This document shows, piece by piece, positions 19,591 through 30,929 of a DNA stretch of 64,000 nt. Numbering within the stretch: position 1 is the first letter of the stretch; the number at the start of each line of letters is the position of its first letter. A model generated the notes under the pieces. It did no database searches, was not told where the DNA came from, and saw nothing but the letters and a program-made list of their open reading frames with translations. Source of the DNA: Gimesia aquarii (GTDB lineage Bacteria; Planctomycetota; Planctomycetia; Planctomycetales; Planctomycetaceae); assembly GCF_007748175.1 (NCBI RefSeq), contig NZ_CP037422.1, positions 1,590,528 through 1,654,527 of the forward strand, given 5' to 3'. Made by a program: the position numbers and the translations under genes.

Positions 19591-20448
19591 TTATTTCGTA
19601 GCCGCTTTCGTTGCGGCAGCCGCTTTTGCATCTTCCTTTTTGGAAAGCTCAGGATTCACGGGAACAGCCGCGGGAGCGTCGCCTCTAATCCATTTGATGG
19701 CTCCGATCACTGATTTTTGAAATGCTGGATTCGTCCATGTTTGTGGATTGTGTCCTAAATTATTAACAAAGACTTTGCCCTGCCCCCACTCTTTCGCCCA
19801 GGCGACGGGAACTTGATAAGGACGTTTAGGATTGCTTTTCTCCATATTCAAGCTCATCAACACATGCACTTTTTCGGGCTGCCAGTTTTTGTATTGATAG
19901 ATTTCATCTTTAAACTGAAACTCTTTCCCAAAAGGCTTCATGGCCGGGTGATCAGGATTATGTACGGTAATCATTACCGTGTTATTCGCATTCCAGGGAT
20001 GCCCGTTAAAGGAACCACCCACCATGTCCCAATAAGGCTGGTAGGTTTTATATGTGTCGGTGGCGGAATGAAAGCCGATGAATCCGTGCCCTTTTTGTTT
20101 CAGCCAGTCATTCAAAAAATACTGCATGTCTGCTTCTTTAATGGGTAACATGCCCGTGGTATAAAAAATGACAATATCATAATTCTTCAGGTTTTCTTTA
20201 GTGAAATCGGCAGCCGCATCCTGCGTACAATCGACGGTAAACAAACCTGACTGCTTTCCTAATTGCACCATCGCGATTTCCGCAGGCGCTAACTCTGTTT
20301 TATTTCGTTTGACAGAACCATGGGTATAACCTTTACTCTGAGTGAGCATCAGAATCCGGGTCTTTCCTGATTCAGCTTTCGCATTACAAGGTGTCACGAG
20401 CCAGGAGAACGCCAGCAGGTAGGTTGTAAGTATTAAGGCAAAACGCAT
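19591..20448 (-). CDS. ThuA domain protein, exported
   Basis: Secreted or periplasmic protein of 285 residues. The ATG at 20448 is used because GGAG lies eight bases upstream; a GTG at 20457 overlaps that site. Signal peptide: MRFALILTTYLLAFSWL then VTPCNAKA. The ThuA fold (class I glutamine amidotransferase-like) is seen in ILMLTQSKGYTHGSVKR, DIVIFYTTG, GFIGFHSATDTYKT and VPVAWAKEWGQGKVFVNNLGHN. ThuA proteins are linked to trehalose and other disaccharide use and, in planctomycetes and relatives, often accompany DUF1080 proteins, as here. The C-terminal tail is rich in alanine and lysine (KAAAATKAATK). Confidence 0.92.
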   Translation of the reverse strand: MRFALILTTYLLAFSWLVTPCNAKAESGKTRILMLTQSKGYTHGSVKRNKTELAPAEIAMVQLGKQSGLFTVDCTQDAAADFTKENLKNYDIVIFYTTGMLPIKEADMQYFLNDWLKQKGHGFIGFHSATDTYKTYQPYWDMVGGSFNGHPWNANNTVMITVHNPDHPAMKPFGKEFQFKDEIYQYKNWQPEKVHVLMSLNMEKSNPKRPYQVPVAWAKEWGQGKVFVNNLGHNPQTWTNPAFQKSVIGAIKWIRGDAPAAVPVNPELSKKEDAKAAAATKAATK

Positions 20449-20537
20449 GATATTCACTCCGCGGTTGGGTATTGAGGAAAGCCAGAATTTGTCCGTTTAT
20501 TTTAAAATGAGCAGTCAAGCCAATGCAAACCAAACGC

Positions 20538-21257
20538 CTAATCAGTCAGTTTCTGAATGCGGATATTTCGAAACTCGACTGCATCACCCTCTGATTGAAT
20601 ACCAAAGTAGCCTGCCTTTAGCTCACTCGGCTTACATGAGGCAATCGGCGTCCCGTTCAAAACCGAAGTCAGTGCACCATCTTTGGATATGACTTCAATG
20701 CTATTCCATTCTCCCACAGGTCTTCTGACCATTTCTCTTGCTTCCTGGTTGTCAGTCACTTCCAGAGTGATCTCTTTACTATTGGACTTGATATGAGCCA
20801 TCTCTGCAAATTTCCCTTGCACTTCCAGACATTGAGGCCAGATCCGATTTTCGCCGGTGATATAAAATAAGAATCCTGTATTTGGATTGTCATTTTTCTG
20901 GCCGGTTTCCGGAAAACGATATTCAAGACGTACTGAGAAATTACTATAGCTCTTTATTGAATAGAGATAACCTTTGGGATTGCCCGTGCATGAAATCACT
21001 CCCCCTTTTTCTGTCCAAGTAGGCTCCTCGACAGATTTTACTGCTTTCCCTTGAAACTCTTTAAAGTCCTTCAGTGTCAGAAGCGTATAACCTTTTTCAA
21101 CTTCAAATAACGATTCTAACGTTTTTTCGGGTAAGTCAATTGCGGAAACATCCTTGGCGGCTTCTTCTTTTTGTTTCTCAGTGGGCGAGTCACCACTACA
21201 GCCATTGATAAGGAATGCTACGGAACTCAAAATCAAAAACGTGGGCAGATATTTCAT
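20538..21257 (-). CDS. DUF1080 (3-keto-disaccharide hydrolase-like) lipoprotein
   Basis: A 239-residue lipoprotein with signal MKYLPTFLILSSVAFLINGC; the lipobox cysteine is Cys20. The mature domain is a concanavalin-like jelly roll with the DUF1080 hallmarks: a preceding TLKDFKEFQGK, VISCTGNPKGYLYSIKSYSNF, LEYRFPE, NPNTGFLFYITGENRIWPQCLE and GEWNSIEVISKDG. Some family members are now described as 3-keto-disaccharide or 3-keto-glycoside hydrolases; whether this one is active is not known. It is the first gene of the minus-strand group with ThuA, SDR and an old-yellow-enzyme protein. Confidence 0.9.
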   Translation of the reverse strand: MKYLPTFLILSSVAFLINGCSGDSPTEKQKEEAAKDVSAIDLPEKTLESLFEVEKGYTLLTLKDFKEFQGKAVKSVEEPTWTEKGGVISCTGNPKGYLYSIKSYSNFSVRLEYRFPETGQKNDNPNTGFLFYITGENRIWPQCLEVQGKFAEMAHIKSNSKEITLEVTDNQEAREMVRRPVGEWNSIEVISKDGALTSVLNGTPIASCKPSELKAGYFGIQSEGDAVEFRNIRIQKLTD

Positions 21258-21613
21258 GGTAAATTATCTTTCAAGGCATGTTGATCGAAATTTCTGTACT
21301 TGGCGCGCGACACAATTTCTGGTCTGACCCGTATCCTACAATATTCGTACGACACACTAAAGTCTGCCTTCCTGTCTTCTACTCAGGACGCATATAATCG
21401 GTACATCTTTCTCTCATGAGTCATATTTACTGCATTATATTTCCAATAGATGCGGTAGATCCCTCGAAGATTACCGATACATAACATGTACTCCCCTTTT
21501 ACTGATTCGCCTCAAAGGGAAAACAGTTTCATTTTTAATCTTCATTGCCGGAAATTTCCTTCCCCGCGTTCAAAATCATCGGCCAATGATTTCGGTTATC
21601 AACCGAGAAAGAA
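21258..21613. other. divergent intergenic region
   Basis: Holds the promoters of the DUF1080 gene (-) and the small orphan gene at 21614 (+). No distinct operator, hairpin or RNA gene was recognised. Confidence 0.35.
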
Positions 21614-21904
21614 ATGGGCAGCATGCAGCAATTAATGATCCCACCCGAATACTCTTTACCGAAAACGATAGCACCATCCAATTCTCCTATGATTGAGCAA
21701 AAAATTTTGGAGAAACAAGAGGCTACTCAGAATTTGAGCATCTCAGTCCTGGAATGGTTGAACGCGGAATTACGTAAAGAGGTGGAAAAGCAGGAAATAG
21801 TCGCACTTGAGACAAACGATAATATGCTGGATCGTTTGCAGAGTCTGCTGACTTCAAAAGCAACCGGTATCACCATCATGATGACCGCGCTGTTTTTGAT
21901 GTAA
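21614..21904 (+). CDS. hypothetical protein, 96 aa, helical with C-terminal hydrophobic end
   Basis: Unrecognised. A GAGAAAG ribosome binding site lies just before the ATG. The central part (IEQKILEKQEATQNLSISVL, then LNAELRKEVEKQEIVALE) looks like an amphipathic helix or short coiled coil, and the chain ends in a hydrophobic stretch ITIMMTALFLM that could anchor it in a membrane as a tail-anchored protein. No cysteines, no signal peptide. It is isolated between the DUF1080 gene and spoVG. Real coding is plausible but not certain. Confidence 0.5.
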   Translation: MGSMQQLMIPPEYSLPKTIAPSNSPMIEQKILEKQEATQNLSISVLEWLNAELRKEVEKQEIVALETNDNMLDRLQSLLTSKATGITIMMTALFLM

Positions 21905-22002
21905 AGCTAATAGACTGATTAGCCACAAGAGGTAGTGGCAAAATGAAAGATTCTGCTATGAAGATGCGTTTCAGATTCATAGCAGAATCATCTCAAATGA
22001 TT

Positions 22003-22665
22003 TTAGACAATCCCCGAGCCAAAAGTATCACCTTTGGAACGAGGTTCATTCTCATTCGATGAAACCTTGTCTGGTTCGGGCACATCTGATGAACTGTGAT
22101 GGGGCTGATTCGTTTCCTCAGCGCGCTCGGCAGAATCAATTCTGAGAATTTGATTATTCTTACGAATATGAGTCGATTCTGAACCTGAAGCCTCAATTGG
22201 AATGGTCTCTTCAAACTCTGCTTCTTGAGGACTGAGTCTGGCATAGTCCTCTTCGCCAAAATCATCGTAGCGGCAGACATAACCATCCTGTTGGGCAGAG
22301 ACTTTTTCGTCCTGGTAGGCTTTGAGCACTTCTTCCTGAATGAGTTCTCGACACTCGGAATTAATGGGATGCGCAATATCGGCATAAAGTCGCGCCCGTC
22401 CGGCATCATCTTTATCTGCTCGATTTTCATCGAGCCGCACACCACACTGATTGCAGAACGATGCCCGCAGGTGGTTCTTATTGTGGCACTTTGGACAACG
22501 GTCCATTAATTTGCGACTGGGCATCGCGACAAAGGCGCCTTTGGAACCTTGAATAATCTTCAAATCCCGGATGACAAAAGAAACATCGAAAGTAATCGAG
22601 CAAAAGGCAAGTAACCTTTCGTGTGGATCATTCATCAACTTGATGCGAACTTCACTGATCTCCAT
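22003..22665 (-). CDS. spoVG: SpoVG family protein with inserted zinc ribbon
   Basis: SpoVG is a small nucleic-acid-binding regulator, first known from Bacillus septation and sporulation. Here the family sequence is split: residues 1-50 ([20 protein letters not shown] to VAMPSRK) match the first half, and [20 protein letters not shown] (94-113) matches the second half. Between them lies a four-cysteine zinc ribbon, Cys57, Cys60, Cys71 and Cys74 (CPKC and CNQC). A low-complexity acidic tail runs from about 120 to 220, so the protein is over twice normal SpoVG length. It follows ispE by 38 bases on the same strand, echoing the ispE-to-spoVG neighbourhood known in Firmicutes. Confidence 0.9.
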   Translation of the reverse strand: MEISEVRIKLMNDPHERLLAFCSITFDVSFVIRDLKIIQGSKGAFVAMPSRKLMDRCPKCHNKNHLRASFCNQCGVRLDENRADKDDAGRARLYADIAHPINSECRELIQEEVLKAYQDEKVSAQQDGYVCRYDDFGEEDYARLSPQEAEFEETIPIEASGSESTHIRKNNQILRIDSAERAEETNQPHHSSSDVPEPDKVSSNENEPRSKGDTFGSGIV

Positions 22666-22703
22666 GGCCTCACTCCATTTGTGCCAAAATTAGAATTGCT
22701 CAT

Positions 22704-23621
22704 CTATAGTCGGTTCTGGACAACAAATATGTGCCCTTTCACTGTGGATCGTAATCGGGCGGCAATTTGACATGCCTGGGCTCTGTTATGGCAGATCCCG
22801 AAATAGGCAGTCCCACTACCACTCATCATATGCCCCAAAACAGATTGTTTTGCAAAAAAATCCTTCAAAATTAAAATTTCAGAGTTCAGTTTTTCGGCCG
22901 GAATCTGCAGATCATTTAAAATCAGGCTGGATAATGAATGAAATTGACCAGAAGCTAAGTGGCTTACAAGTTGATCAACTTGATTTTCTGAGTGCGTTCT
23001 TACTCGACAGTGCCGATAAACGTCTGCCGTTGATAACCCCGAACTGGGACGCACAATAACAAAGTAGAGACAATGGGGAATTGAAACAGACTCAATAATT
23101 TCGCCCCTCCCTCGACAGATGGCACTGCTGCTTTCTGTGAGAAAGAAAGGAATATCACTACCCAGTTCAGACGCCAGATCACCTAAGTCATTTAGCGTCA
23201 GTCCCAATTGCCAAAGTTTATTGGCAGCAAATAATGTTGCCGCTGCATCGCTTGATCCGCCCCCCAAACCCGCTTCAGAGGGAATTCGCTTCAGCAACTG
23301 AATTCGAATCCCTTTGTGTGTTCCTGTCTTCTCTTGAAGCAACCTGAGAGCACGCACAACCAGATTATCTTCTCCAGACGGGATACACTGCTGGAGCTTA
23401 GCTTTTGGGGAAAGAAGAGGTTTTGCATCAGCAACATGCAACTCAACTTCTGATGAAGGTTCCTCCGTGAAAACTAAAGTGTCGTATATTCCTACCGAAA
23501 GCATCAACGAAGTAATATCGTGAAAGCCGTCGGGCCTTTTATGATCGATACTTAAGAATAAATTTAACTTTGCAGGAGTCTGAACTGTAAGGGAGCGCGA
23601 GTTGGAGTAAGAAAAGAGCAT
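22704..23621 (-). CDS. ispE: 4-diphosphocytidyl-2-C-methyl-D-erythritol kinase
   Basis: GHMP kinase of the MEP pathway that phosphorylates CDP-methylerythritol during isoprenoid synthesis in the cytosol. The 305-residue product has the substrate-site lysine in TPAKLNLFL (Lys18), the ATP loop PSEAGLGGGSSDAA (114-127), the catalytic aspartate region ELGSDIPFF, and the C-terminal MSGSGTAYFG motif. The N-terminal extension of about eight residues is short. It is transcribed with spoVG and lies 257 bases from uvrA, which reads the same way upstream. Confidence 0.95.
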   Translation of the reverse strand: MLFSYSNSRSLTVQTPAKLNLFLSIDHKRPDGFHDITSLMLSVGIYDTLVFTEEPSSEVELHVADAKPLLSPKAKLQQCIPSGEDNLVVRALRLLQEKTGTHKGIRIQLLKRIPSEAGLGGGSSDAAATLFAANKLWQLGLTLNDLGDLASELGSDIPFFLTESSSAICRGRGEIIESVSIPHCLYFVIVRPSSGLSTADVYRHCRVRTHSENQVDQLVSHLASGQFHSLSSLILNDLQIPAEKLNSEILILKDFFAKQSVLGHMMSGSGTAYFGICHNRAQACQIAARLRSTVKGHIFVVQNRL

Positions 23622-23878
23622 CCGTCACATTTCCAAAGTTCCTACTAAAGTGATTTCATAGTCATTTACTGAACAGGTCCCCATTTCTTGACTGATGGGT
23701 GATAAGAGCAGCTTTGACCTGATTAAGATTCGATTCCTATACGACATGAGAGCACTAATTCTACTCCCACAATGGGCATGGTATCTGGTTATGCCAAAAA
23801 CGTCAATATCTTTTCCAGGTTAGGGGTATTAACCCCCCATTCTATGGGGATATGTTGATGGATTCCCCAAGGTCATGC

Positions 23879-26800
23879 TCACTTCACCATTTCTTTGAGA
23901 AGTTGTTGGAAGGCTTTTGATTGAACCTGTTTTTTATTGGCGAAACGAATGCGCGCCTGCTCTTTGCCTTTAGAATCGGTTTTGATTTCACGTTCCATTC
24001 CGAGTTCCGCAATTTTACCCAGCGTGATTTCTCCGTTCGCTGATTGCAGCGTGACATCCACGCCTTCACGTCGTTTAGTATGAATGATCAGAAACGGTTT
24101 CTTCTTGCCGGAACTCACAAAATTAACTAATGATTTATTGTCCCATTGAATAGTCGAATCGGGATGTGTTTTTTCGACCAATTCAAAGAGTGACTCTAAT
24201 AGATCTGCATCCCAGGCGATGCGTTTGTTATTGGGAAACCCTTTTCGAGAAAGATGCCATTTCTTTTTCAGTACTTTCCAGGGCATGATTTCATCGGGTT
24301 TAATTTGATCTCGGTGAATTAATCCCAGATAAGACTCACAGGCCGACTCCAGAAACGCCCAAAATTCGGACGTGTCAATTTCTTCGTACCAGTGAATTGT
24401 CAGACTCACCTCCTGCCAGGGTCCTTTCAGGTTTTTGACGCGTACACGATTCGAACGTCCGTAAATGGGCAATTCATCCAGGTCATCGAGCGACTTCAAC
24501 GCCAACTGTCCGCGTAATTCATCCTGCTTAAATGTATTTCGTTTTACCCGGAAGCTGAGCCTAAGTAACCACTGGTCCCCGGTATTGGCATGCAAAAACC
24601 AACCCTGTTTTTTGACCGGACCACCTACTTCGACAATGCTGCGATGATTCCAGTTGATCTCACCAAATCCTTCTTTGCTTTCAATGAACGCAATGACGGA
24701 TTCCAGAGCTTTCCCTTCCCACTTGCAAGAAGCCCCCGATAGTGCCATGTGATCCTGTGTGTGCCAGGCTTGACCATCTTTCTGCCAGGGCATCTGGGCA
24801 TCGCGGCCAATCTGTTTCAGGTCAATATCTCCCGCCTGCTTTTCGCTCAGACTTTGCGCATCAAAGACCTCCCGTTCCTGCCGTTTGCCAGATGAGAGAA
24901 TCGGTTTCAGTATTTCTCCTGTATATGATCTTAAGAGAGGCGCTCGTTTTGATCTTCGCGATTTAGTTGAGGTCGGCTGCTTCTGATATTGCTCTGCATG
25001 TTCGACCAGTTTTTCCGGAGTTCCGGAAGCAATAATCTGACCTCCTGCACTACCAGCCTCCGGTCCGATGTCGACTAACCAGTCGGCGGTTTTGATCACA
25101 TCCAGATTATGCTCGATGACGATCACTGTATTTCCTAACTCAACCAAACTGTTGAGTACTTTCAAGAGCTTGGCAATATCATCGAAGTGCAAGCCTGTCG
25201 TCGGTTCATCCAGCAGATACAACGTTTTCCCGGTATTGGGCCGGGCCAACTCTGCCGCCAGTTTGACGCGCTGTGATTCACCTCCAGATAAGGTGGGTGC
25301 AGACTGCCCTAAAGTCAAATAATCCAAACCAATAGCACAGAGCGTCTCCATTGTACGACGAATGGCCGGAATGTTTTTGAACAAATCAGCCACTTCGCCA
25401 ATCGACATCTCCAGTACATCAGCGATTGACTTACCCTTATATTGAACGGCCAGTGTTTCCTGGTTATATCGCTTGCCGTTACAAGTTTCACAGGTGACCC
25501 ACACATCAGGGAGAAAATGCATTTCGATACAGCGTTGGCCGTTCCCATCACAGTCTTCACAGCGACCACCGGATCGGTTAAAGCTGAATCGACCTGGTTG
25601 ATACCCGCGGACTTTTGAATCAGGCAGTCGTGAAAAGAGTTCTCTGATTTGATCAAACACGCCGGTATAAGTAGCGGGGTTCGAGGCAGGAGTATTTCCC
25701 AGCGGCTTCTGATCAACAATAATGGCTTTATTGATCTGATCGAGTCCCAGTAGTTCATCGTGAGGGCCGGGTGCTTCTTTAGAACGATGCAGTTTTTTGG
25801 TAACGGCGCGAGCCAAAGTCTCTTCGATCAGAGAACTTTTCCCTGAACCGGAAACTCCGGTAATGCAAACAAACGCTCCCAGAGGAATCGAAAGATCGAC
25901 CGACTGTAAATTATTTTGTCGGGCGCCCTTTAGTTCCAGCCAGTGCCCTGTTGGGGAAACGGGATTTTCTCGCTTCCCCTGTTTTTGATAAATCACCCGA
26001 CGTTCTTCAGGAAGCGTGATTGTTAAGTGATCTGACAGATATTGCCCCGTGAGGGATTTCTTTCTTCGTTGTAATTGTTTGGGAGAACCTTCACCAACAA
26101 TGGTTCCACCAAAACGCCCTGCACCGGGTCCGAAGTCGTATAGACGGTCTGATGCTTCCAGCACTTCACGATCGTGTTCGACCATCACAATTGTATTACC
26201 GATGTCTCGGAGCTTTTTGAGCGTGTTGATCAAGCGAGTGTTATCACGTGGATGCAAACCGATGGTCGGTTCGTCCAGGACATACAATACTCCAGTCAAT
26301 GATCGTCCGACTTGTCCCGCCAGACGGATTCTTTGACTTTCCCCACCGGAGAGCGTAGGCAAAGGACGGCCGAGCGTTAAATAGTCAAGACCAACATCCA
26401 CCAGAAACTGCAGTCGGCTGGTTGCTTCTTTAATCAAGTCACCCGCGATTTGCTTTTCTCGTTTGTTAAGCTTTACTTTTTTCATAAAGACTAAAGCGTC
26501 TTTCAAAGGAAGCTCGCAGAACTGATTGATCGTTTTTCCCTGAAATCGCACTGCGGCGGCATCGGTACGTAATTTACTCCCATTACAAACTGAACAGGGC
26601 ACTTCGCCTGTCATCTCATGTAGACGACTGCGATAGGCAAAGGACAGTCGCGAGGATTCTTCAATGGCTGGATAGAGCCCCTTGTATTGGAATTGAATTT
26701 TCCCGGAGCGATCCAGTGAAACCCAACGTTCCTCATCACCATAGAGCACTAACCGTTGTTGTTTCACACTGAGTTGATTGAAAGGCACATCCAATGGAAT

Positions 26801-29800
26801 GCGAAATTGTTTGGCAATCGCTGCCAGCATTTTTTTGAATTGCGGATTCGATCGCGGATCGGGCCAGGCTGCCACGGCAGCATCTTGCAAACTGCGATTC
26901 GGATCGGGAATTAACTCGGATAAGTTCGTACCCAGCTCGGTTCCCAGGCCTTCACAGTATTCACACCATCCCAAAGGGCTGTTGAAAGAATAATTATGAG
27001 GCGTGAGTTCTTCAAAACTTTGTCCACACTGTTCGCAGAAATAATAAAGGCTGAATGTTTCAAAATCCCACTCATCTTCCGGGATCTCATCATCACAATA
27101 GCAGGCATACATCAGACCTTCTCCGAGTGCCAATGCCGACTCGACGGAATCGGCGATTCGCGAACGGCTCTTGGCAGCAACCGTAATTCGATCGATGACA
27201 ACTTCTACTTCATGGCGACGACGACGGTCGATATCGGGAACCTCTTCCAAGCGATAAGTGATGCCATCGATGCGAACTCGCAGAAAACCTTGTGTCTGTA
27301 ACTTTTCCCAGAGAGTGTCATAGGACTGGCCCACGTTGATTTCTACGGGAGCCAAAATGAGTAGTTTTGTGCCTGTTTCCATGGCCAGGATTCTCTGGAT
27401 GACTTCATCTGTCGTCTGCGTTTCAACGGGGACATCACAGTCCGGGCAATACATGGATCCCAAGCGGGCATATAACACACGCAGGTAATCGTAAATTTCC
27501 GTCACGGTTCCGACTGTCGAACGTGGGGAGTGGCCTGTTGTTTTTTGCTCGATGGCAATCGCCGGGGAGAGTCCATGAATGTGTTCAAATTTTGGCTTGG
27601 GCATTTGCCCTAAAAACTGTCGCGCGTAGGCAGACAACGATTCGACGTAACGCCGTTGTCCTTCCGCATACAGCGTGTCCATCGCCAGCGAACTTTTACC
27701 GCTGCCACTCGGACCGCAGAACACATTCATCTGATTACGGGGAATTTGTACATCTAATTTCTGTAAATTATGCTGTCCTGCCCCCCGAATGGTAATGCGA
27801 GAGCTGTCACTTTTGGCCTTTCCATTTTGTTTGGTTGTCGCTGACTGCCAACGCAGATGCGGATTATTGAGTTGCAATGGCTTTGTTTTTTTCTTCTGCT
27901 TGACTCCTTTTGTGGGTACAAGATCTGTCTGTTCTTTCAGAGCTAGACCAGTGTATGAATACGGACAAGCAGCAACTTCCTCGGGTGTGCCTTCCACCAG
28001 AATGGTGCCTCCCCCTTCCCCTCCCTCTGGCCCCAAGTCAATGACCCAATCCGCCGTTTTAATGACATCCAGATGGTGTTCCACAACGAGCACCGTGTTG
28101 CCGGCATCAACCAGGTGATGTAGTACATCAAGCAGTAACTTGACATCAGCGAAATGCAGCCCCGTTGTGGGCTCATCTAACAGATAGAATGTACTCCCCG
28201 TTGAACGCTTTCCTAACTCGCGAGCCAGCTTAACCCGTTGTGCTTCGCCACCAGAAAGCGTAGGAGAAGGTTGTCCCAGCTTGAGATAGTCCAGGCCGAC
28301 CGCATGCAGTGATTCAAGCAGTTTCAGAATTTTGGGAACATTCTGAAAATGTTCAATCGCCTGCTGGATATCCATATCCAGGACTTCCGCAATATTGGCT
28401 CCCTTGTAACGGATTTCCAGCGTTTCGTGATGAAAGCGCCGCCCTTCACAGACCGGACAGGGAACCCAGACATCCGCGAGAAAGTCCATCTCCAGTTTAT
28501 TAGCTCCGTGCCCTTCACAGGCTTCACAGCGTCCACCACTCACATTGAAACTGAATCTTCCGGATTTATAACCTCGCATCCGAGAATCAGGCAGTTTGGC
28601 ATAGAGATCACGAATCAGATCAAAGACTTTGACATACGTCGCCGGATTAGAACGTGGAGTTCGACCAATGGGAGACTGATCGATATCAATGGCTTTGTCG
28701 ATGAACTCCAACCCGGTGACTTTTTGATGTTCGCCCGGACTTCCCTTTCCCTTGTTGATCTTTTGATTCAAGACAGGCCAGAGAATATCATTGACGAGAG
28801 AACTCTTTCCGGAACCACTGACACCGGTGACACAGATAAACCCCTTCGTCGGAATTGCGACATTAATATTTTTCAGGTTATGGTGTTTGGCCCCCTTGAT
28901 GGTAATGGATTCTTTTTTGATCAGTCGACGTCGTGTTTCCGGAATTTCAATTTTTTCTTTCCCGGAAAGAAATTGAGCCGTTACACTTTCTTTCGCTTTC
29001 AGAACATTCTGAAATGAACCTTCCGCAACAATATGGCCTCCGCGTATACCCGGACCGGGTCCAAAGTCAACAATATGATCGGCGGCACGCATGGTCTCTT
29101 CGTCATGCTCAACTACGATCACAGTATTACCTTGATCGCGCAGGTCACACAGGCTTTCCAGTAGCATCGTGTTATCGCGGGGATGCAGGCCAATCGAAGG
29201 CTCATCTAAAATATAAACCACGCCCACCAGACCGCAGCCAATCTGCCCTGCCAACCGGATACGTTGGCTTTCGCCTCCGGAAAGTGTGGGTGCCGTCCGG
29301 TCAATCGTCAGGTAATTCAGACCACAGCGTAACAGAAAGCCAAGCCGCCCCCGAATTTCTTTTAACACTTCATCTGCGATCAGAGAACCAGTTTCATCCA
29401 GGTCCAGTGATTCAAAAAACGCGGCCGCCTCTTCGATACTGAAGGCACAAACTTCTGGTAGCGTTTTTTCTATTGCCTTTCGGCTCCCATTAGAGGAAAA
29501 GCTATTAGAAGCGATGCGAACATGGCGAGCCTGTGAATTCAAACGCGTTCCATCGCAACTGGAACAATGCACAAATTCCATATATTTTTCGAGGTACTTC
29601 CGCAGCATCGGGTTACTGGTTTTACGATAATTCTCCAGCAATTCTTCGACATATCCATTCCAGGTGCCGCCGTGTTTCCAGACTCCTCCTGAATGCCGCC
29701 AGCTATAGGTAATATTTCGATCACCGGTTCCATAGAGAAACTGATGTTGCGCAGCCTCGGGTAATTCATTCCAGGGGGTTTTCAGGAAGCTGTCTTCCTT

Positions 29801-30844
29801 CAGGTTTAAATCTTTTTCGATCGAGCGGGCAACACCGGCGTAAATATGTCGTCGCCACTTTCCAACTTTGCTCATCGGCCCCATCAGTTCAAAGGCACCT
29901 TTTTGCATCGAAAGATGTTCTTTCGTGATGAGTGCCTCTAATGGGAAGTCGTATCGCATTCCCAGCCCATTACATTCAGTACACATCCCCAGGGGACTAT
30001 TAAAACTGAAAAGCTGAGGAGTTGGTGGCTCATAACTGATACCGCAATCGGCACAGGCATATCGGGAGCTATAAATTTTATCCTGAAGCGCATCCGCTTT
30101 AATTTTGTCTGGATGCTGGGATGAAACTTCTTCCGCAACAATCAAAGTTCCATTCGAAAGTTTCAAAGCCAACTCAACGGATTCTGCCAACCGGGAGCGA
30201 CTGGTCTTTCCCGCAACAAGACGATCAACGACCACTTCAATCGTGTGTCTCATTTGCCGGTCAAGTTGAAGTTGGTCAGAGAGTTGCACAATTTGACCAT
30301 CAACGCGTGCCCTGAGGAAACCTTGTTTTAACAGGTCCTCAAAGAGATCTTTATATTCTCCTTTCTGCTGTTGAATTAAGGGCGCTAAAACCGAAAAGCG
30401 GGTTTTAGCGGGAAGCAAGGAAATGGAGTCAATAATCCGCTCGCTACTTTGTGAAGTGATCGGCTTGCCACATTTTTCGCAAACCCCCTGCCCCACCCGG
30501 GCAAATAGCACACGCAAGTAATCATAGATTTCTGTAATCGTTCCTACCGTGCTGCGTGGATTTCGTCCGCTCATTTTCTGTTGGATCGAAATCGAAGGAG
30601 CGAGACCAGAGATCGAGTCTACTTCTGGTTTGGGCATTTGTCCCAGAAATTGACGCGCATAACTGGAAAGCGACTCCACGTAGCGTCTTTGACCTTCCGC
30701 ATACAATGTATCAAAAGCGAGTGAACTTTTACCGGAACCACTGACTCCCGTCATAACAATTAACTGGTTTCGGGGAAGTTGGACACTGACGTTTTGCAGA
30801 TTGTGCTCGCGAGCACCGGTGATAATGATATCTGTTTGTGACAT
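23879..30844 (-). CDS. uvrA: tandem-fused UvrA excinuclease subunit with C-terminal extension
   Basis: UvrA recognises bulky DNA lesions for nucleotide excision repair, normally as a dimer of a ~950-residue protein with two ABC ATPase modules. This single 2,321-residue chain has two complete UvrA units head to tail, so four ABC modules. Walker A loops lie near residues 33, 675, 1043 and 1663 (GVSGSGKSS three times, GPSGSGKSS in the third). Each module keeps its signature ([49 protein letters not shown]) and Walker B ([12 protein letters not shown] and variants). Zinc-finger cysteines CxxC are retained in both units, e.g. CEACEGHG and CEDCDGNG. A linker near 960-1020 joins the units. From about 1955 a ~365-residue tail of unknown fold follows. 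Fused UvrA of roughly 1,800 residues is known in chlamydiae; the tail is the unusual part. Confidence 0.96.
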   Translation of the reverse strand: MSQTDIIITGAREHNLQNVSVQLPRNQLIVMTGVSGSGKSSLAFDTLYAEGQRRYVESLSSYARQFLGQMPKPEVDSISGLAPSISIQQKMSGRNPRSTVGTITEIYDYLRVLFARVGQGVCEKCGKPITSQSSERIIDSISLLPAKTRFSVLAPLIQQQKGEYKDLFEDLLKQGFLRARVDGQIVQLSDQLQLDRQMRHTIEVVVDRLVAGKTSRSRLAESVELALKLSNGTLIVAEEVSSQHPDKIKADALQDKIYSSRYACADCGISYEPPTPQLFSFNSPLGMCTECNGLGMRYDFPLEALITKEHLSMQKGAFELMGPMSKVGKWRRHIYAGVARSIEKDLNLKEDSFLKTPWNELPEAAQHQFLYGTGDRNITYSWRHSGGVWKHGGTWNGYVEELLENYRKTSNPMLRKYLEKYMEFVHCSSCDGTRLNSQARHVRIASNSFSSNGSRKAIEKTLPEVCAFSIEEAAAFFESLDLDETGSLIADEVLKEIRGRLGFLLRCGLNYLTIDRTAPTLSGGESQRIRLAGQIGCGLVGVVYILDEPSIGLHPRDNTMLLESLCDLRDQGNTVIVVEHDEETMRAADHIVDFGPGPGIRGGHIVAEGSFQNVLKAKESVTAQFLSGKEKIEIPETRRRLIKKESITIKGAKHHNLKNINVAIPTKGFICVTGVSGSGKSSLVNDILWPVLNQKINKGKGSPGEHQKVTGLEFIDKAIDIDQSPIGRTPRSNPATYVKVFDLIRDLYAKLPDSRMRGYKSGRFSFNVSGGRCEACEGHGANKLEMDFLADVWVPCPVCEGRRFHHETLEIRYKGANIAEVLDMDIQQAIEHFQNVPKILKLLESLHAVGLDYLKLGQPSPTLSGGEAQRVKLARELGKRSTGSTFYLLDEPTTGLHFADVKLLLDVLHHLVDAGNTVLVVEHHLDVIKTADWVIDLGPEGGEGGGTILVEGTPEEVAACPYSYTGLALKEQTDLVPTKGVKQKKKTKPLQLNNPHLRWQSATTKQNGKAKSDSSRITIRGAGQHNLQKLDVQIPRNQMNVFCGPSGSGKSSLAMDTLYAEGQRRYVESLSAYARQFLGQMPKPKFEHIHGLSPAIAIEQKTTGHSPRSTVGTVTEIYDYLRVLYARLGSMYCPDCDVPVETQTTDEVIQRILAMETGTKLLILAPVEINVGQSYDTLWEKLQTQGFLRVRIDGITYRLEEVPDIDRRRRHEVEVVIDRITVAAKSRSRIADSVESALALGEGLMYACYCDDEIPEDEWDFETFSLYYFCEQCGQSFEELTPHNYSFNSPLGWCEYCEGLGTELGTNLSELIPDPNRSLQDAAVAAWPDPRSNPQFKKMLAAIAKQFRIPLDVPFNQLSVKQQRLVLYGDEERWVSLDRSGKIQFQYKGLYPAIEESSRLSFAYRSRLHEMTGEVPCSVCNGSKLRTDAAAVRFQGKTINQFCELPLKDALVFMKKVKLNKREKQIAGDLIKEATSRLQFLVDVGLDYLTLGRPLPTLSGGESQRIRLAGQVGRSLTGVLYVLDEPTIGLHPRDNTRLINTLKKLRDIGNTIVMVEHDREVLEASDRLYDFGPGAGRFGGTIVGEGSPKQLQRRKKSLTGQYLSDHLTITLPEERRVIYQKQGKRENPVSPTGHWLELKGARQNNLQSVDLSIPLGAFVCITGVSGSGKSSLIEETLARAVTKKLHRSKEAPGPHDELLGLDQINKAIIVDQKPLGNTPASNPATYTGVFDQIRELFSRLPDSKVRGYQPGRFSFNRSGGRCEDCDGNGQRCIEMHFLPDVWVTCETCNGKRYNQETLAVQYKGKSIADVLEMSIGEVADLFKNIPAIRRTMETLCAIGLDYLTLGQSAPTLSGGESQRVKLAAELARPNTGKTLYLLDEPTTGLHFDDIAKLLKVLNSLVELGNTVIVIEHNLDVIKTADWLVDIGPEAGSAGGQIIASGTPEKLVEHAEQYQKQPTSTKSRRSKRAPLLRSYTGEILKPILSSGKRQEREVFDAQSLSEKQAGDIDLKQIGRDAQMPWQKDGQAWHTQDHMALSGASCKWEGKALESVIAFIESKEGFGEINWNHRSIVEVGGPVKKQGWFLHANTGDQWLLRLSFRVKRNTFKQDELRGQLALKSLDDLDELPIYGRSNRVRVKNLKGPWQEVSLTIHWYEEIDTSEFWAFLESACESYLGLIHRDQIKPDEIMPWKVLKKKWHLSRKGFPNNKRIAWDADLLESLFELVEKTHPDSTIQWDNKSLVNFVSSGKKKPFLIIHTKRREGVDVTLQSANGEITLGKIAELGMEREIKTDSKGKEQARIRFANKKQVQSKAFQQLLKEMVK

Positions 30845-30929
30845 GGACCGCGTTATACCAATCGGCTGATGCCGAGATAAGAATGTCTAACTAATTCATG
30901 ATAATGTTGAACGCATTGAGTTAATGAGT

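Noticed and set aside
23622-23878. Possible terminator with CCCC/GGGG stems after uvrA
   Set aside because: Stems near 23820-23855 are four to five base pairs with no T-run on the minus strand, too weak to call.
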